From Bacillus taeanensis (GTDB lineage: Bacteria; Bacillota; Bacilli; Bacillales; UBA6769), in NCBI RefSeq assembly GCF_003318295.1, contig NZ_QOCW01000002.1:124001-188000 (forward strand): a stretch of 64,000 bases of DNA. The letters run 5' to 3'. The notes beneath the pieces are model-generated. The model made no database searches. It had not been told where the DNA came from and was given only the letters and a program-made list of their open reading frames with translations. Shown piece by piece: positions 53,494-61,730 of the stretch (its first letter is position 1; the number at the start of each line of letters is the position of its first letter). Both the position numbers and the translations under genes were made by a program.

Positions 53494-55395
53494 ATGTTCC
53501 GAAAAATAAAGGATCAGGGATGGCTCCAAAGTAAATTTGCGCTGTTTTTCATAACAGTCATTTTTTTATTTTGGATGAAATCTTATTTTGCCCTTCGTTT
53601 TTCATTTGAACTAGATATTGAAAATAAAATGCAAGAGTTTATTCTTTTTATAACGCCAATAAGTTCGGCGCTGCTTTTTTTTGGAATGGCACTGTATGTT
53701 AGCGAAAAAAGACAAAAACGTGCTATATTAATCATCCATTTTCTTTTATCTTTTATTCTTTATGCAAATGTCGTTTATTATCGTTTTTTTGATGATTTTA
53801 TTACCATTCCGGTGTTGTTCCAATTTAAAAACTTTGGAGATCTTGGCGGTAGTGCAAAAAACTTAATGAGCGGGACAGATTTATTATATTTTGTTGACTT
53901 CTTTATTGTTCTTGGTTTGTCGATGCTTCAAAAGCATCTCCCTGAAAAGAAAGCAAATAAGAAAACAGTTGCGATTGTATTTGCTTCTGCGTTAGCTATT
54001 TTAAGCATTAACATAGGTTTAGCGGAAGCGCAGCGTCCACAGCTGTTAACAAGAACATTCGATCGTTTAATGTTAGTAAAGCTTCTTGGAGTTTACAATT
54101 ATCATATTTATGATGCTGTGATGAGTACAAAGTCTTCTGCACAACGGACCTTTGCTAATAGTAATGAGCTTGCTGAAGTGCAAAACTATGTTTATTCTGA
54201 GAAAAAAGCGCCAAACGATGAGTACTATGGAGTGGCAAAAGATAAAAATGTAGTGCTCGTTTCGATGGAGTCTCTGCAAAATTTTGTGATAAATATGGAA
54301 GTGAATGGCCAAGAAGTTACACCATTTTTAAATGATTTAATTAATGATAGCTATTATTTTCAAAATTTCTATCATAATACGGGTCAAGGTAAAACCTCTG
54401 ATGCAGAGTTTATGATTGATAATTCATTATATGGCCTGCCAAGAGGTGCTGTATTTACAACAAATGCAGGGAATGAATTTAATGCAACACCTGAGATTTT
54501 AAATAAGTATGGTTATACATCAGCAAGTTTCCATGGTAATAATAAAAGCTTCTGGAATCGGGATTTAATGTATCAATCACTTGGTTACGATCAGTTCTTT
54601 TCACAAGAATATTACAATGTTACAGAAGAAAATTCCGTAAATTATGGATTAAAGGATATTCCATTCTTTGAACAATCAATGCCCTTAATCCAAGGATTGA
54701 AGCAGCCTTTTTATGCGAAGTTTTTAACATTAACAAATCACTATCCTTATGTGTTAAATAATGAAGAAGATGAAATGATTGCACCAACAGAAACAGGAGA
54801 TAGTTCTGTTGACCGATATTTCCAAACAGTACGTTATTTAGATGAATCACTTAAACAATTTTTTGATCAAATGAAGCAAAATGGTTTGTATAATAATACA
54901 ATTTTTGTTTTATATGGAGATCACTACGGAATCTCCTCAAATCATAATCGTGCAATGAGTGAAATTCTTGGTACCGAAATACGACCATTTGAACATATTC
55001 AGCTGCAGAAAGTACCTCTCATTATTCACATTCCGGGCATGAAAGGAAAGGTAATGAATACTGTTGGCGGGCAAGTTGACATTAAACCAACTATCCTTCA
55101 TTTACTAGGTATTGAAGAACCAAGCGATATTCAGTTTGGTTCAGATTTGTTCGCAGAGGATCGTGAAAGTTATACGGTTCAGCGCGATGGCAGCTTCATT
55201 ACGGGTCATTATGTTTATTCCTCTGAACAAAACATTTGCTATGATAAAACAGCAGGTGAAGAGATTGATAGTGCTGTATGTGAACCTTATGTTGAAAAAA
55301 CGAGAACAGAACTTGAAATGTCTGATAAAGTTGTTTATAGTGATCTGCTCCGTTTTATAGATGAACAGATTGAAGAAAAGCAATTAGCAGAATAA
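53494..55395 (+). CDS. ltaS: Lipoteichoic acid synthase family protein
   Basis: LTA synthase of 633 residues. Five membrane spans occupy about residues 15-205; an extracellular sulfatase-type catalytic domain follows. The metal and nucleophile site is seen as VSMESL and Thr301 in GKTSDAEF; further metal ligands are in GDHYG and around FHGNNKSFWN. It polymerises glycerol phosphate from phosphatidylglycerol on the outer membrane face, with Mn2+. ATG 53494 follows GAGGAG by 10 bases; the frame is open to 53452. Bacillus has several paralogues (LtaS, YfnI, YqgS, YvgJ), so which one this is remains open. Confidence 0.9.
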   Translation: MFRKIKDQGWLQSKFALFFITVIFLFWMKSYFALRFSFELDIENKMQEFILFITPISSALLFFGMALYVSEKRQKRAILIIHFLLSFILYANVVYYRFFDDFITIPVLFQFKNFGDLGGSAKNLMSGTDLLYFVDFFIVLGLSMLQKHLPEKKANKKTVAIVFASALAILSINIGLAEAQRPQLLTRTFDRLMLVKLLGVYNYHIYDAVMSTKSSAQRTFANSNELAEVQNYVYSEKKAPNDEYYGVAKDKNVVLVSMESLQNFVINMEVNGQEVTPFLNDLINDSYYFQNFYHNTGQGKTSDAEFMIDNSLYGLPRGAVFTTNAGNEFNATPEILNKYGYTSASFHGNNKSFWNRDLMYQSLGYDQFFSQEYYNVTEENSVNYGLKDIPFFEQSMPLIQGLKQPFYAKFLTLTNHYPYVLNNEEDEMIAPTETGDSSVDRYFQTVRYLDESLKQFFDQMKQNGLYNNTIFVLYGDHYGISSNHNRAMSEILGTEIRPFEHIQLQKVPLIIHIPGMKGKVMNTVGGQVDIKPTILHLLGIEEPSDIQFGSDLFAEDRESYTVQRDGSFITGHYVYSSEQNICYDKTAGEEIDSAVCEPYVEKTRTELEMSDKVVYSDLLRFIDEQIEEKQLAE

Positions 55396-55401
55396 AAAGG
55401 T

Positions 55402-55431
55402 GCCCGCAGGACAGTGCTGCGGGCTTTTTAT
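55402..55431 (+). terminator. Strong GC-rich terminator
   Basis: GCCCGCAG / CTGCGGGC stem, 7-base loop, TTTTTATT tail. Confidence 0.93.
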
Positions 55432-55497
55432 TGTGTTTCAAGCTTGAAACTACTAAAATGAAACTAATAATTAGAAATAGAAAAGAGGATGAATAGA

Positions 55498-56427
55498 ATG
55501 GCAATCGGTCCGTATCCTTCATTTTCATGGTCCTATTCAAGAAATAGTTCATTTAATGGTTGTTTGCGAGAATATTATTATAATTATTATGGTTATCATT
55601 TTGGGTGGTCGAAAAATGCCGACCCTGAAATACAAAGAATTTATCGTCTGAAAAAATTAAATTCCCTTTATATGGTGTTCGGTAACGCAGTACAGGAATT
55701 AACCTTTCACGCATTTAATTACTGGAGTCGTGAAGGGAGACTTCCAACTATTGATCAGCTTGAAAGTTTTTTACGCAAGGAATTAAACAAAGCTGTAGCA
55801 GATTCTAGAAACAAAGCGGCATTTATTCGAACGCCTAAAAAAGTATTAATGCTTCATGAGTCTTATTATAATGAGGAGCTTCCAATTGATACAATTAAAA
55901 CAAGAATTAATTGCTGTACATTAAACTTTCTAAGAAGTAAGTCAGTCCAAGAAATCATAAACAACACAGAGAAAATTGAGTTGGTTGAAGTAGACAATCC
56001 AAAAGAATTTTCTGAGCCGATTACGTTTAAAGGGGAGCAGTTATTTGCTATTCCGGATTTGCTGTACAAAAAAGGAGACAAATGGATTGTTGTTGATTGG
56101 AAAACAGGAAAAGAAGATGATGATCATGTGCAGCAAATCTATTTATATGTTCTTTATGTGCACTATCGTTACGGGATTGATGTTGAAAATATCGAAGCTC
56201 GAATTGAATACTTACTCTATGGAACGAATAAAGATGTGGATGTATATGAAGAGGAAGTAGAATGGATGGAAAAAAAGATGTCAGAAAGTATTAACAGCAT
56301 GAAAAACTATCTTGAAGATCCTGTTGATAATAAACCAAAACATATGGAGTCATTTCAAGCATCACCAAGCTCATTCAAATGTAAAACCTGTAATTTTCGT
56401 GAAGTGTGTGTAGAAAGCATAGTGTAA
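55498..56427 (+). CDS. PD-(D/E)XK nuclease, Cas4/RecB-like with Fe-S cysteines
   Basis: Nuclease-fold protein of 309 residues. The core active site is IPDLLYKK followed by VVDWKTGK, and a late QQIYLYVLY motif (QxxxY). A cysteine at 22 in the N-terminal NGCLREYYY block and three at 295, 298 and 304 (CKTCNFREVC) match the 4Fe-4S staple of AddB/Cas4-type enzymes. No CRISPR or helicase gene is close. It could act in DNA repair or processing. ATG 55498 follows AAAGAGGAT; ATG 55489 lies in the RBS. Confidence 0.82.
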   Translation: MAIGPYPSFSWSYSRNSSFNGCLREYYYNYYGYHFGWSKNADPEIQRIYRLKKLNSLYMVFGNAVQELTFHAFNYWSREGRLPTIDQLESFLRKELNKAVADSRNKAAFIRTPKKVLMLHESYYNEELPIDTIKTRINCCTLNFLRSKSVQEIINNTEKIELVEVDNPKEFSEPITFKGEQLFAIPDLLYKKGDKWIVVDWKTGKEDDDHVQQIYLYVLYVHYRYGIDVENIEARIEYLLYGTNKDVDVYEEEVEWMEKKMSESINSMKNYLEDPVDNKPKHMESFQASPSSFKCKTCNFREVCVESIV

Positions 56428-56786
56428 TATAAATAAAAGATTTTAAATTATTTTTTCTTTTTGTGCATTAGCCGTTTTCTTTATTACAGTGAATTCATAA
56501 ACTGCTATTAGATAAACGTAAAACACTAATAATAGAAAACATACTTTATGGTAATACGATGAAGCTGCGATTACAGCTGCATATAGAGTAAAACGTTTGT
56601 TACTCCTCTTGTGTGTTTCAAAAACCTCCTCTAGTAGAGGGGGTTTTTTGTAATGATTGTAAGACTATTAGTAAAATTCTGTTGAATATTTTTAAAATAA
56701 TTTATAATAAACACATTCAATTTTCTGCATACACTATAGTTGATTCCTTTTTAAACCATATTCTAAAATTGAAGGAGAGTGTTTTC
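56428..56786. other. 359-base intergenic region
   Basis: Contains a coding-like minus-strand stretch (56443-56613, see findings), a hairpin at 56621-56650 and the leader of the M24 peptidase gene. No confident promoter. Confidence 0.5.
56621..56650. terminator. Hairpin terminator
   Basis: AAAACCTCCTCT / AGAGGGGGTTTT around AGT-type loop, T run after. Possibly ends a long 3' UTR of the nuclease gene. Confidence 0.6.
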
Positions 56787-57887
56787 ATGAATCAGCGACT
56801 TCAACATTTAGCTCAGTGGTTAAAAGAACAAAATCATTGCTTTGCACTTCTTACTTCCACAGCAAATGTATTTTATTTAACAAACTTTTATACAAATCCG
56901 CATGAACGTTTAGTGGGTTTACTTGTTTTTTCAGAAGAAGAGCCTTTTTTAGTATGTCCAGGTATGGAAGTCTCCCAAGCTAGAGATGCAGGCTGGAAGG
57001 GTGAGATTATTGGCTACAGTGACTCTGATAATCCGTGGGAACTTATACATATATCCCTGAAGAAACGGAATATTAAAGAAGCTGAAAGCATTGCTGTTGA
57101 AAAAGAACAATTGTCCTACAAACGCGCAGAAGAGGTTATTAAGCGTTATCCAAATGCAAGCCTTCATTCTCTCGAAACAAAGATGAATGAACTTCGTTTA
57201 ATAAAAGATAAAAAAGAGATCACTGTTTTATCAGCTGCCGCTAAACTTGCTGATTTTGGTGTTAAAAGAGGTGTGCAGGCGTTAAAAGAAGGTGTAACAG
57301 AAATGGAAGTAGTTGCTGCTGTTGAATATGCGTTAAAGAAAAAAGGTGTTCGAGAAATGTCTTTTTCGACAATGGTATTGTTTGGTGAAAAATCGGGACA
57401 ACCCCACGGTCATCCCGGGGACCGAAAATTAACAGAAGGGGATTTTGTACTGTTTGATCTTGGTGTAAGGTTAGATGGTTATTGTTCTGATATTACAAGA
57501 ACAGTTGTCTATAAGAAAATAAATGAAAAACAAAAAGAAATATATGAACTTGTTTTAAAGGCACAGCTTGAAACATTGGAAATATGTAAGCCTGGTATTA
57601 GAATAGGAGATTTAGATACAACCGCACGAACAATTATTACAAATGGTGGTTATGATAAATGCTTTCCACATCGTATTGGTCATGGACTTGGTATTGATGT
57701 ACACGAATATCCATCAATGAACTCCAAAAATGACGGTGTACTGCAAGAAGGTATGGTATTTACAATAGAACCGGGTATTTATCTTCCAGATCTTGGCGGC
57801 GTTCGAATTGAAGATGATTTATTCATTACAAAAGATGGCTGTCAGGTATTTACACATTATCCTAAAAATCTTCAAATTGTTACATAA
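56787..57887 (+). CDS. Xaa-Pro peptidase, M24B family (YkvY-like)
   Basis: Metallopeptidase of 366 residues that cleaves X-Pro bonds. The N-terminal creatinase-like domain (1-125) precedes the pita-bread catalytic domain. Metal ligands: Asp in FDLGVRLDG and Asp in SDITRTV, His in RIGHGLG, Glu in IEPGIY and Glu in GVRIEDD. ATG 56787 follows AAGGAGAG; the frame is open upstream to 56613 without RBS. The stop is 16 bases before the next start. Confidence 0.9.
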   Translation: MNQRLQHLAQWLKEQNHCFALLTSTANVFYLTNFYTNPHERLVGLLVFSEEEPFLVCPGMEVSQARDAGWKGEIIGYSDSDNPWELIHISLKKRNIKEAESIAVEKEQLSYKRAEEVIKRYPNASLHSLETKMNELRLIKDKKEITVLSAAAKLADFGVKRGVQALKEGVTEMEVVAAVEYALKKKGVREMSFSTMVLFGEKSGQPHGHPGDRKLTEGDFVLFDLGVRLDGYCSDITRTVVYKKINEKQKEIYELVLKAQLETLEICKPGIRIGDLDTTARTIITNGGYDKCFPHRIGHGLGIDVHEYPSMNSKNDGVLQEGMVFTIEPGIYLPDLGGVRIEDDLFITKDGCQVFTHYPKNLQIVT

Positions 57888-57903
57888 GGGAGAGTTAATG
57901 TTT

Positions 57904-58455
57904 ATGTCAATAGTTACTCAAGCAATTGAATTAGCTGCAAAGGCGCACGAGAATCAATATAGAAAGTCAACAACTATTCCATATATTTCTCATCCTTTTA
58001 CTGTTGGAATGCTGCTGTTGAAAGCAGGATGCAGGGAGGAAGTCGTTGCAGCGGGGATTCTTCATGATGTGATTGAAGATACAGAGGTAACCATTAATGA
58101 AATTAAACATCAATTTGGAGATGAAGTAGCTAAAATTGTGCTTGGTTGTTCAGAACCGGATAAATCAAAATCATGGGAAGAGCGAAAAAGACACACAATT
58201 ATCTATTTAAAAACAGCTTCCTATGATATTAAGCTGGTTGCATGTGCTGATAAACTGCATAACTTATCTACAATAATGGATGCCTCTAAGCAGCAGGGTG
58301 AACGGGTATGGGATCGTTTCAAACGAGGAAAGGAACAGCAAGCTTGGTATTATAAAAATGTGTTGAAAAGTCTTTTATGGGGATTAACGACAGAACAAAA
58401 AGAAGCCTTTCTTTTCCAAGAGCTGCAGCTCACAATTGAACAAGTTTTTAACTAA
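57904..58455 (+). CDS. SpoT-like HD-domain phosphohydrolase
   Basis: Protein of 183 residues made of one HD domain related to the (p)ppGpp hydrolase part of RelA/SpoT. Metal residues: the His in ISHPFTVG, the HD in ILHDVIEDT, and the Asp in CADKLHNL. There is no synthetase or ACT domain. It may hydrolyse ppGpp-like or other nucleotides. ATG 57904 has AAGGGAGAG 9 bases upstream. Probably in one transcript with the M24 peptidase gene. Confidence 0.82.
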   Translation: MSIVTQAIELAAKAHENQYRKSTTIPYISHPFTVGMLLLKAGCREEVVAAGILHDVIEDTEVTINEIKHQFGDEVAKIVLGCSEPDKSKSWEERKRHTIIYLKTASYDIKLVACADKLHNLSTIMDASKQQGERVWDRFKRGKEQQAWYYKNVLKSLLWGLTTEQKEAFLFQELQLTIEQVFN

Positions 58456-58591
58456 AATTACAAATAAGTAAGTATTCATAGGGGGCGCTTAATTTTTTTA
58501 TTTATCTCGATTGCATAAACAAGCTTTTTATAATTATGAATAAGTCCTATTGGGCATGATAAGGAAGAAGACATGTGAAAGGAGTGCAGCC

Positions 58592-58900
58592 ATGGATTTT
58601 TTAAGCAGAGAAGAAGTGATTTCAGGGATGAATCATTCCCTTGAACCTATGCTTGAACGATATAAACTTGATGAGGTTGGCATTTATGAAGAAGAAGGGG
58701 AAGGAGAAACATATTATATGGGTTATACCATTAAAAAAGACAATAAAGTATTTATGGTTCATCTGCCATATGAAAAAAATCAACAAGGTGAGCTCGCAGT
58801 AAAAGATTCAAACTGGACAATTCAAATAGAAGGAAACGAAATGAAAAATTGTAAAACATTGGATCAAGTATTTAACCAAATTGATCGTATTGGACATTAA
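58592..58900 (+). CDS. DUF5634-like small protein
   Basis: Protein of 102 residues, acidic, mixed alpha/beta (helix LSREEVISGM, strand YYMGYTIKKD, VFMVHLPY). It looks like a DUF5634-type Bacillus protein; the family name is from memory. RBS AAAGGAG 7 bases upstream. It is 16 bases ahead of the next small gene, so a two-gene operon. Confidence 0.65.
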   Translation: MDFLSREEVISGMNHSLEPMLERYKLDEVGIYEEEGEGETYYMGYTIKKDNKVFMVHLPYEKNQQGELAVKDSNWTIQIEGNEMKNCKTLDQVFNQIDRIGH

Positions 58901-58916
58901 AATAGCGGGTGGGAAA

Positions 58917-59153
58917 ATGAGCAGTCAAAAGATTCATGAGTTTTTACGCAGTAAGAATTGGTTTGATACCGATCGAGATGCACGTTACATTAATCTTAAT
59001 CATCCTTATGCGGTACTCGTAGCGGGAGAAGAAGGACAAATTACCTTAAGAGAAAAAGTTGGATTTGATGATGGACAAAACGGTGAAGAGATTTACAGTT
59101 TTAATTCTTTAAATGAGCTGCAAATGTGGTTTGAAAATAATATTGGTGAGTAG
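58917..59153 (+). CDS. Small hypothetical protein, 78 residues
   Basis: Protein of 78 residues (HEFLRSKNWFDTDRDARY, then a strand-rich middle, then QMWFENN). No signal or membrane span. Start set at ATG 58917 after GGTGGG; frame is open to 58881. Cotranscribed with the gene at 58592. Not recognised. Confidence 0.65.
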   Translation: MSSQKIHEFLRSKNWFDTDRDARYINLNHPYAVLVAGEEGQITLREKVGFDDGQNGEEIYSFNSLNELQMWFENNIGE

Positions 59154-59154
59154 T

Positions 59155-59184
59155 AAACACCGCAGAATTTTCTGCGGTGTTTTT
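59155..59184. terminator. Terminator between convergent genes
   Basis: AAACACCGCAGA / TCTGCGGTGTTT stem, 4-base loop, T run. Confidence 0.9.
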
Positions 59185-59195
59185 AATTAAGATTT

Positions 59196-59867
59196 TTAGG
59201 TGTTTTTTAATAGAGGTTCATATCCTAATTGATTAATGGCTTCAGCAATTTTTTGATAACCTATTTCGTTAGGATGAAGAAGATCCTTTGAAAGCAGATC
59301 TTTTTCTTTTTCTTTAAAAATAGAGTAAATATCGGCTATTTTAACATGAGGAAGTGATGTAAAGGTATCTAAATGTTTATTAAATTGATTGATCCAGTAT
59401 GCAGATTCATCTATTTCAGGAAGCGGATTATAAATGTTCGCAGCTCGAACGATAAAAGGGTGATGGCTCATTTGCTTTAACTTATAAATTTGATCAAAAA
59501 TTCTATTCATATTTTCTCTGCAATTACGAAGGGTTGTAATAAAAGCTTTTTTATTTTTATGCCTTATAAAAGTATCCGCTGCTTGTATAACATCATTTCT
59601 TCCTATAGTTAACGTAATCATTTGTGCTTGGTGAATTTTCTCTGCTATAAACGGTACTTCTATGCATTTTAATACGACTTCTGTTGTAGCTCCAGATTGA
59701 GCAAAATTGTTTAAATAAATCGGTTTTTTTAGTATGTTTTCTGCAAAGTAAAGATAACGTTCTGGAAAACCTGAAGAAAAAAAGGACGTTCCAACACTCA
59801 TTGACAATGAATCCCCTAATACAACATACTGCAGCATTTCATTTGTCTTATAATTCCTCAAAGACAT
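59196..59867 (-). CDS. SGNH/GDSL-family hydrolase
   Basis: Esterase/lipase-like hydrolase of 223 residues. Block I LGDSLS has the catalytic Ser, block III is GRNDVI, and block V is LLHPNEIG with the Asp-x-x-His pair in the form DLLHPN. No signal peptide, so cytoplasmic unless the first residues are misjudged. ATG 59867 has AGGAGT 7 bases upstream; GTG 59876 is an alternative. Substrate unknown. Single-gene unit. Confidence 0.87.
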   Translation of the reverse strand: MSLRNYKTNEMLQYVVLGDSLSMSVGTSFFSSGFPERYLYFAENILKKPIYLNNFAQSGATTEVVLKCIEVPFIAEKIHQAQMITLTIGRNDVIQAADTFIRHKNKKAFITTLRNCRENMNRIFDQIYKLKQMSHHPFIVRAANIYNPLPEIDESAYWINQFNKHLDTFTSLPHVKIADIYSIFKEKEKDLLSKDLLHPNEIGYQKIAEAINQLGYEPLLKNT

Positions 59868-60099
59868 ACCTGCCACTCCTTTAAACCATCTTCATAGTAT
59901 GGTCATCTTTTATCACATAGTTTATTGTATGCAGGATTGTTTTAATATTTAAAATAATCATAAATTATCTTTCAATCTTATTCCATGTTATTTAAAGAAT
60001 CGCACTTCACATTGTTAAAGGTGGATAGAGTTTTGTTTTGAATAACAACTAATAAGGAATGTAGTATAAAGACCAATAAAAAAATTATAATTATTTTTA

Positions 60100-60182
60100 T
60101 TGACAGTCTTGTATATACAAGATAAAATGTAAACGTACTCAATCATGTATATACAAGTTCGAACTGAATGTAAACGATTTAA
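60100..60182 (+). promoter_or_regulatory. tre promoter with TreR operators and cre-like sites
   Basis: A strong sigma-A promoter: TTGACA (60100-60105), 17-base spacer, TAAAAT (60123-60128). The first TreR-like palindrome, CTTGTATATACAAG (60108-60121), fills the spacer; a second, TGTATATACA (60146-60155), lies just past the start, centres 36 bases apart. CcpA sites with one mismatch each are TGTAAACGTACTCA (60128-60141) and TGTAAACGATTTAA (60169-60182). This explains trehalose induction and glucose repression. Confidence 0.85.
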
Positions 60183-60240
60183 ATGATGAGTTAAGTAAAT
60201 GAAAAGCTTTGAAACCGATACTAACAGGGGGAAAGAAACA

Positions 60241-61647
60241 ATGAGTGAATACAAACAATCTACAGAACAAATTGTCGAAGCCATTGGCGGCAAAGAAAAT
60301 ATTTCAGCGGCAACGCATTGTGTAACTAGACTTCGCTTTGCTTTGAAAGATGAAAGTAAAGTTAATAAAAATCAGCTTGATAGTCTTGATCTTGTGAAGG
60401 GCTCATTCTCAACAAATGGTCAGTTTCAAGTTGTAATTGGTCAAGGTACGGTTGATAAAGTGTACAATGAAATGGTAGAAATGACGGGTATTGGTCAAGC
60501 ATCAAAGCAGGAGATTAAAGATGCTGCAGCTCAAAATTTAAATCCACTTCAGCGCGCAATTAAAACCCTTGCGGACATTTTTATTCCGATTTTACCAGCG
60601 ATCGTAACTGCTGGTTTATTAATGGGAATTAACAACATCTTAACAGGCCCTGGAATTTTTTATGGAGATCAGTCATTTATTGATGTTCATACAGCATGGA
60701 AAGATCTTGCTGACATTATTAATTTAATTGCCAATACCGCTTTTGTATTTCTTCCTGGTTTAATTGGATGGTCAGCGGTTAAACGGTTTGGTGGAAATGA
60801 ACTGCTCGGTATTGTTCTTGGGTTAATGCTTGTGCACCCGGCACTTTTAAATGCATGGGGATATGCAGAAGCTGTGCAGGAAGGAACCGTACCTTATTGG
60901 AATTTATTTGGTCTTGAAGTTCAAAAGATTGGTTATCAAGGACAAGTGCTGCCGATATTAATTGCATCCTATGTGCTTGCTAAAGTAGAAAGTTTTTTAA
61001 ATAAACGTGTCCCAGATGCATTTAAATTGTTAATCGTAGCTCCTATTACACTTCTTGTTACAGGTTTTATTTCTTTTATTGCGATTGGACCAATGACATT
61101 TGCAGTTGCAAATGCTCTTACTGAAGGTTTAGTTGCAATCTTTGGTAATTTTGCAGCACTAGGTGGACTTATTTATGGTGGTTTATACGGACTGCTTGTT
61201 ATTACTGGTATGCATCATACCTTCTTAGCGGTAGATATTCAACTAATTGGTGCAACAGGTGCCACATTCTTATGGCCGATGCTTGCATTATCAAATATTG
61301 CTCAAGGTTCTGCTGCACTTGCAATGATGTTTGCAACAAGGGATGAAAAATTAAAAGGTTTATCATTTACCTCAGCGATTTCAGCGTTTTTAGGAATTAC
61401 AGAACCGGCAATGTTCGGGGTAAACTTACGATTTAAATATCCGTTTATTGCTGCACTGATTGGTTCAGCAATTGCAGGATTGTTCATTACAATGAATAAA
61501 GTAAAAGCATCTTCTATCGGTGTAGGAGGTTTGCCGGGCTTCCTTTCTATTTTTCCAGATAACTGGGGAGCATTTTTTCTTGGAATGGCAATCGTACTAA
61601 TTGTACCCTTTGCTGCAACCTTTACAATTGCAAAAGTTAAAAAATAA
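60241..61647 (+). CDS. treP: PTS trehalose-specific EIIBC
   Basis: Trehalose permease of 468 residues, importing trehalose as trehalose 6-phosphate. EIIB domain at the N-terminus with phosphorylated Cys27 (ATHCVTRLRF); EIIC membrane domain from about 105 with GMHHTF-type and GITEPAMFGV blocks. There is no EIIA domain, so it borrows EIIA from another glucose-type system. Start at 60241 after AGGGGGAAAG. First gene of the tre operon. Confidence 0.95.
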   Translation: MSEYKQSTEQIVEAIGGKENISAATHCVTRLRFALKDESKVNKNQLDSLDLVKGSFSTNGQFQVVIGQGTVDKVYNEMVEMTGIGQASKQEIKDAAAQNLNPLQRAIKTLADIFIPILPAIVTAGLLMGINNILTGPGIFYGDQSFIDVHTAWKDLADIINLIANTAFVFLPGLIGWSAVKRFGGNELLGIVLGLMLVHPALLNAWGYAEAVQEGTVPYWNLFGLEVQKIGYQGQVLPILIASYVLAKVESFLNKRVPDAFKLLIVAPITLLVTGFISFIAIGPMTFAVANALTEGLVAIFGNFAALGGLIYGGLYGLLVITGMHHTFLAVDIQLIGATGATFLWPMLALSNIAQGSAALAMMFATRDEKLKGLSFTSAISAFLGITEPAMFGVNLRFKYPFIAALIGSAIAGLFITMNKVKASSIGVGGLPGFLSIFPDNWGAFFLGMAIVLIVPFAATFTIAKVKK

Positions 61648-61730
61648 TAGTGTGGTATTAGCAGCTAGTTGATTTCAATTAGTTGCTATTGCCGCAATTA
61701 AAGAAAAAATAAAAAGTGGTGGTGTTGAGA

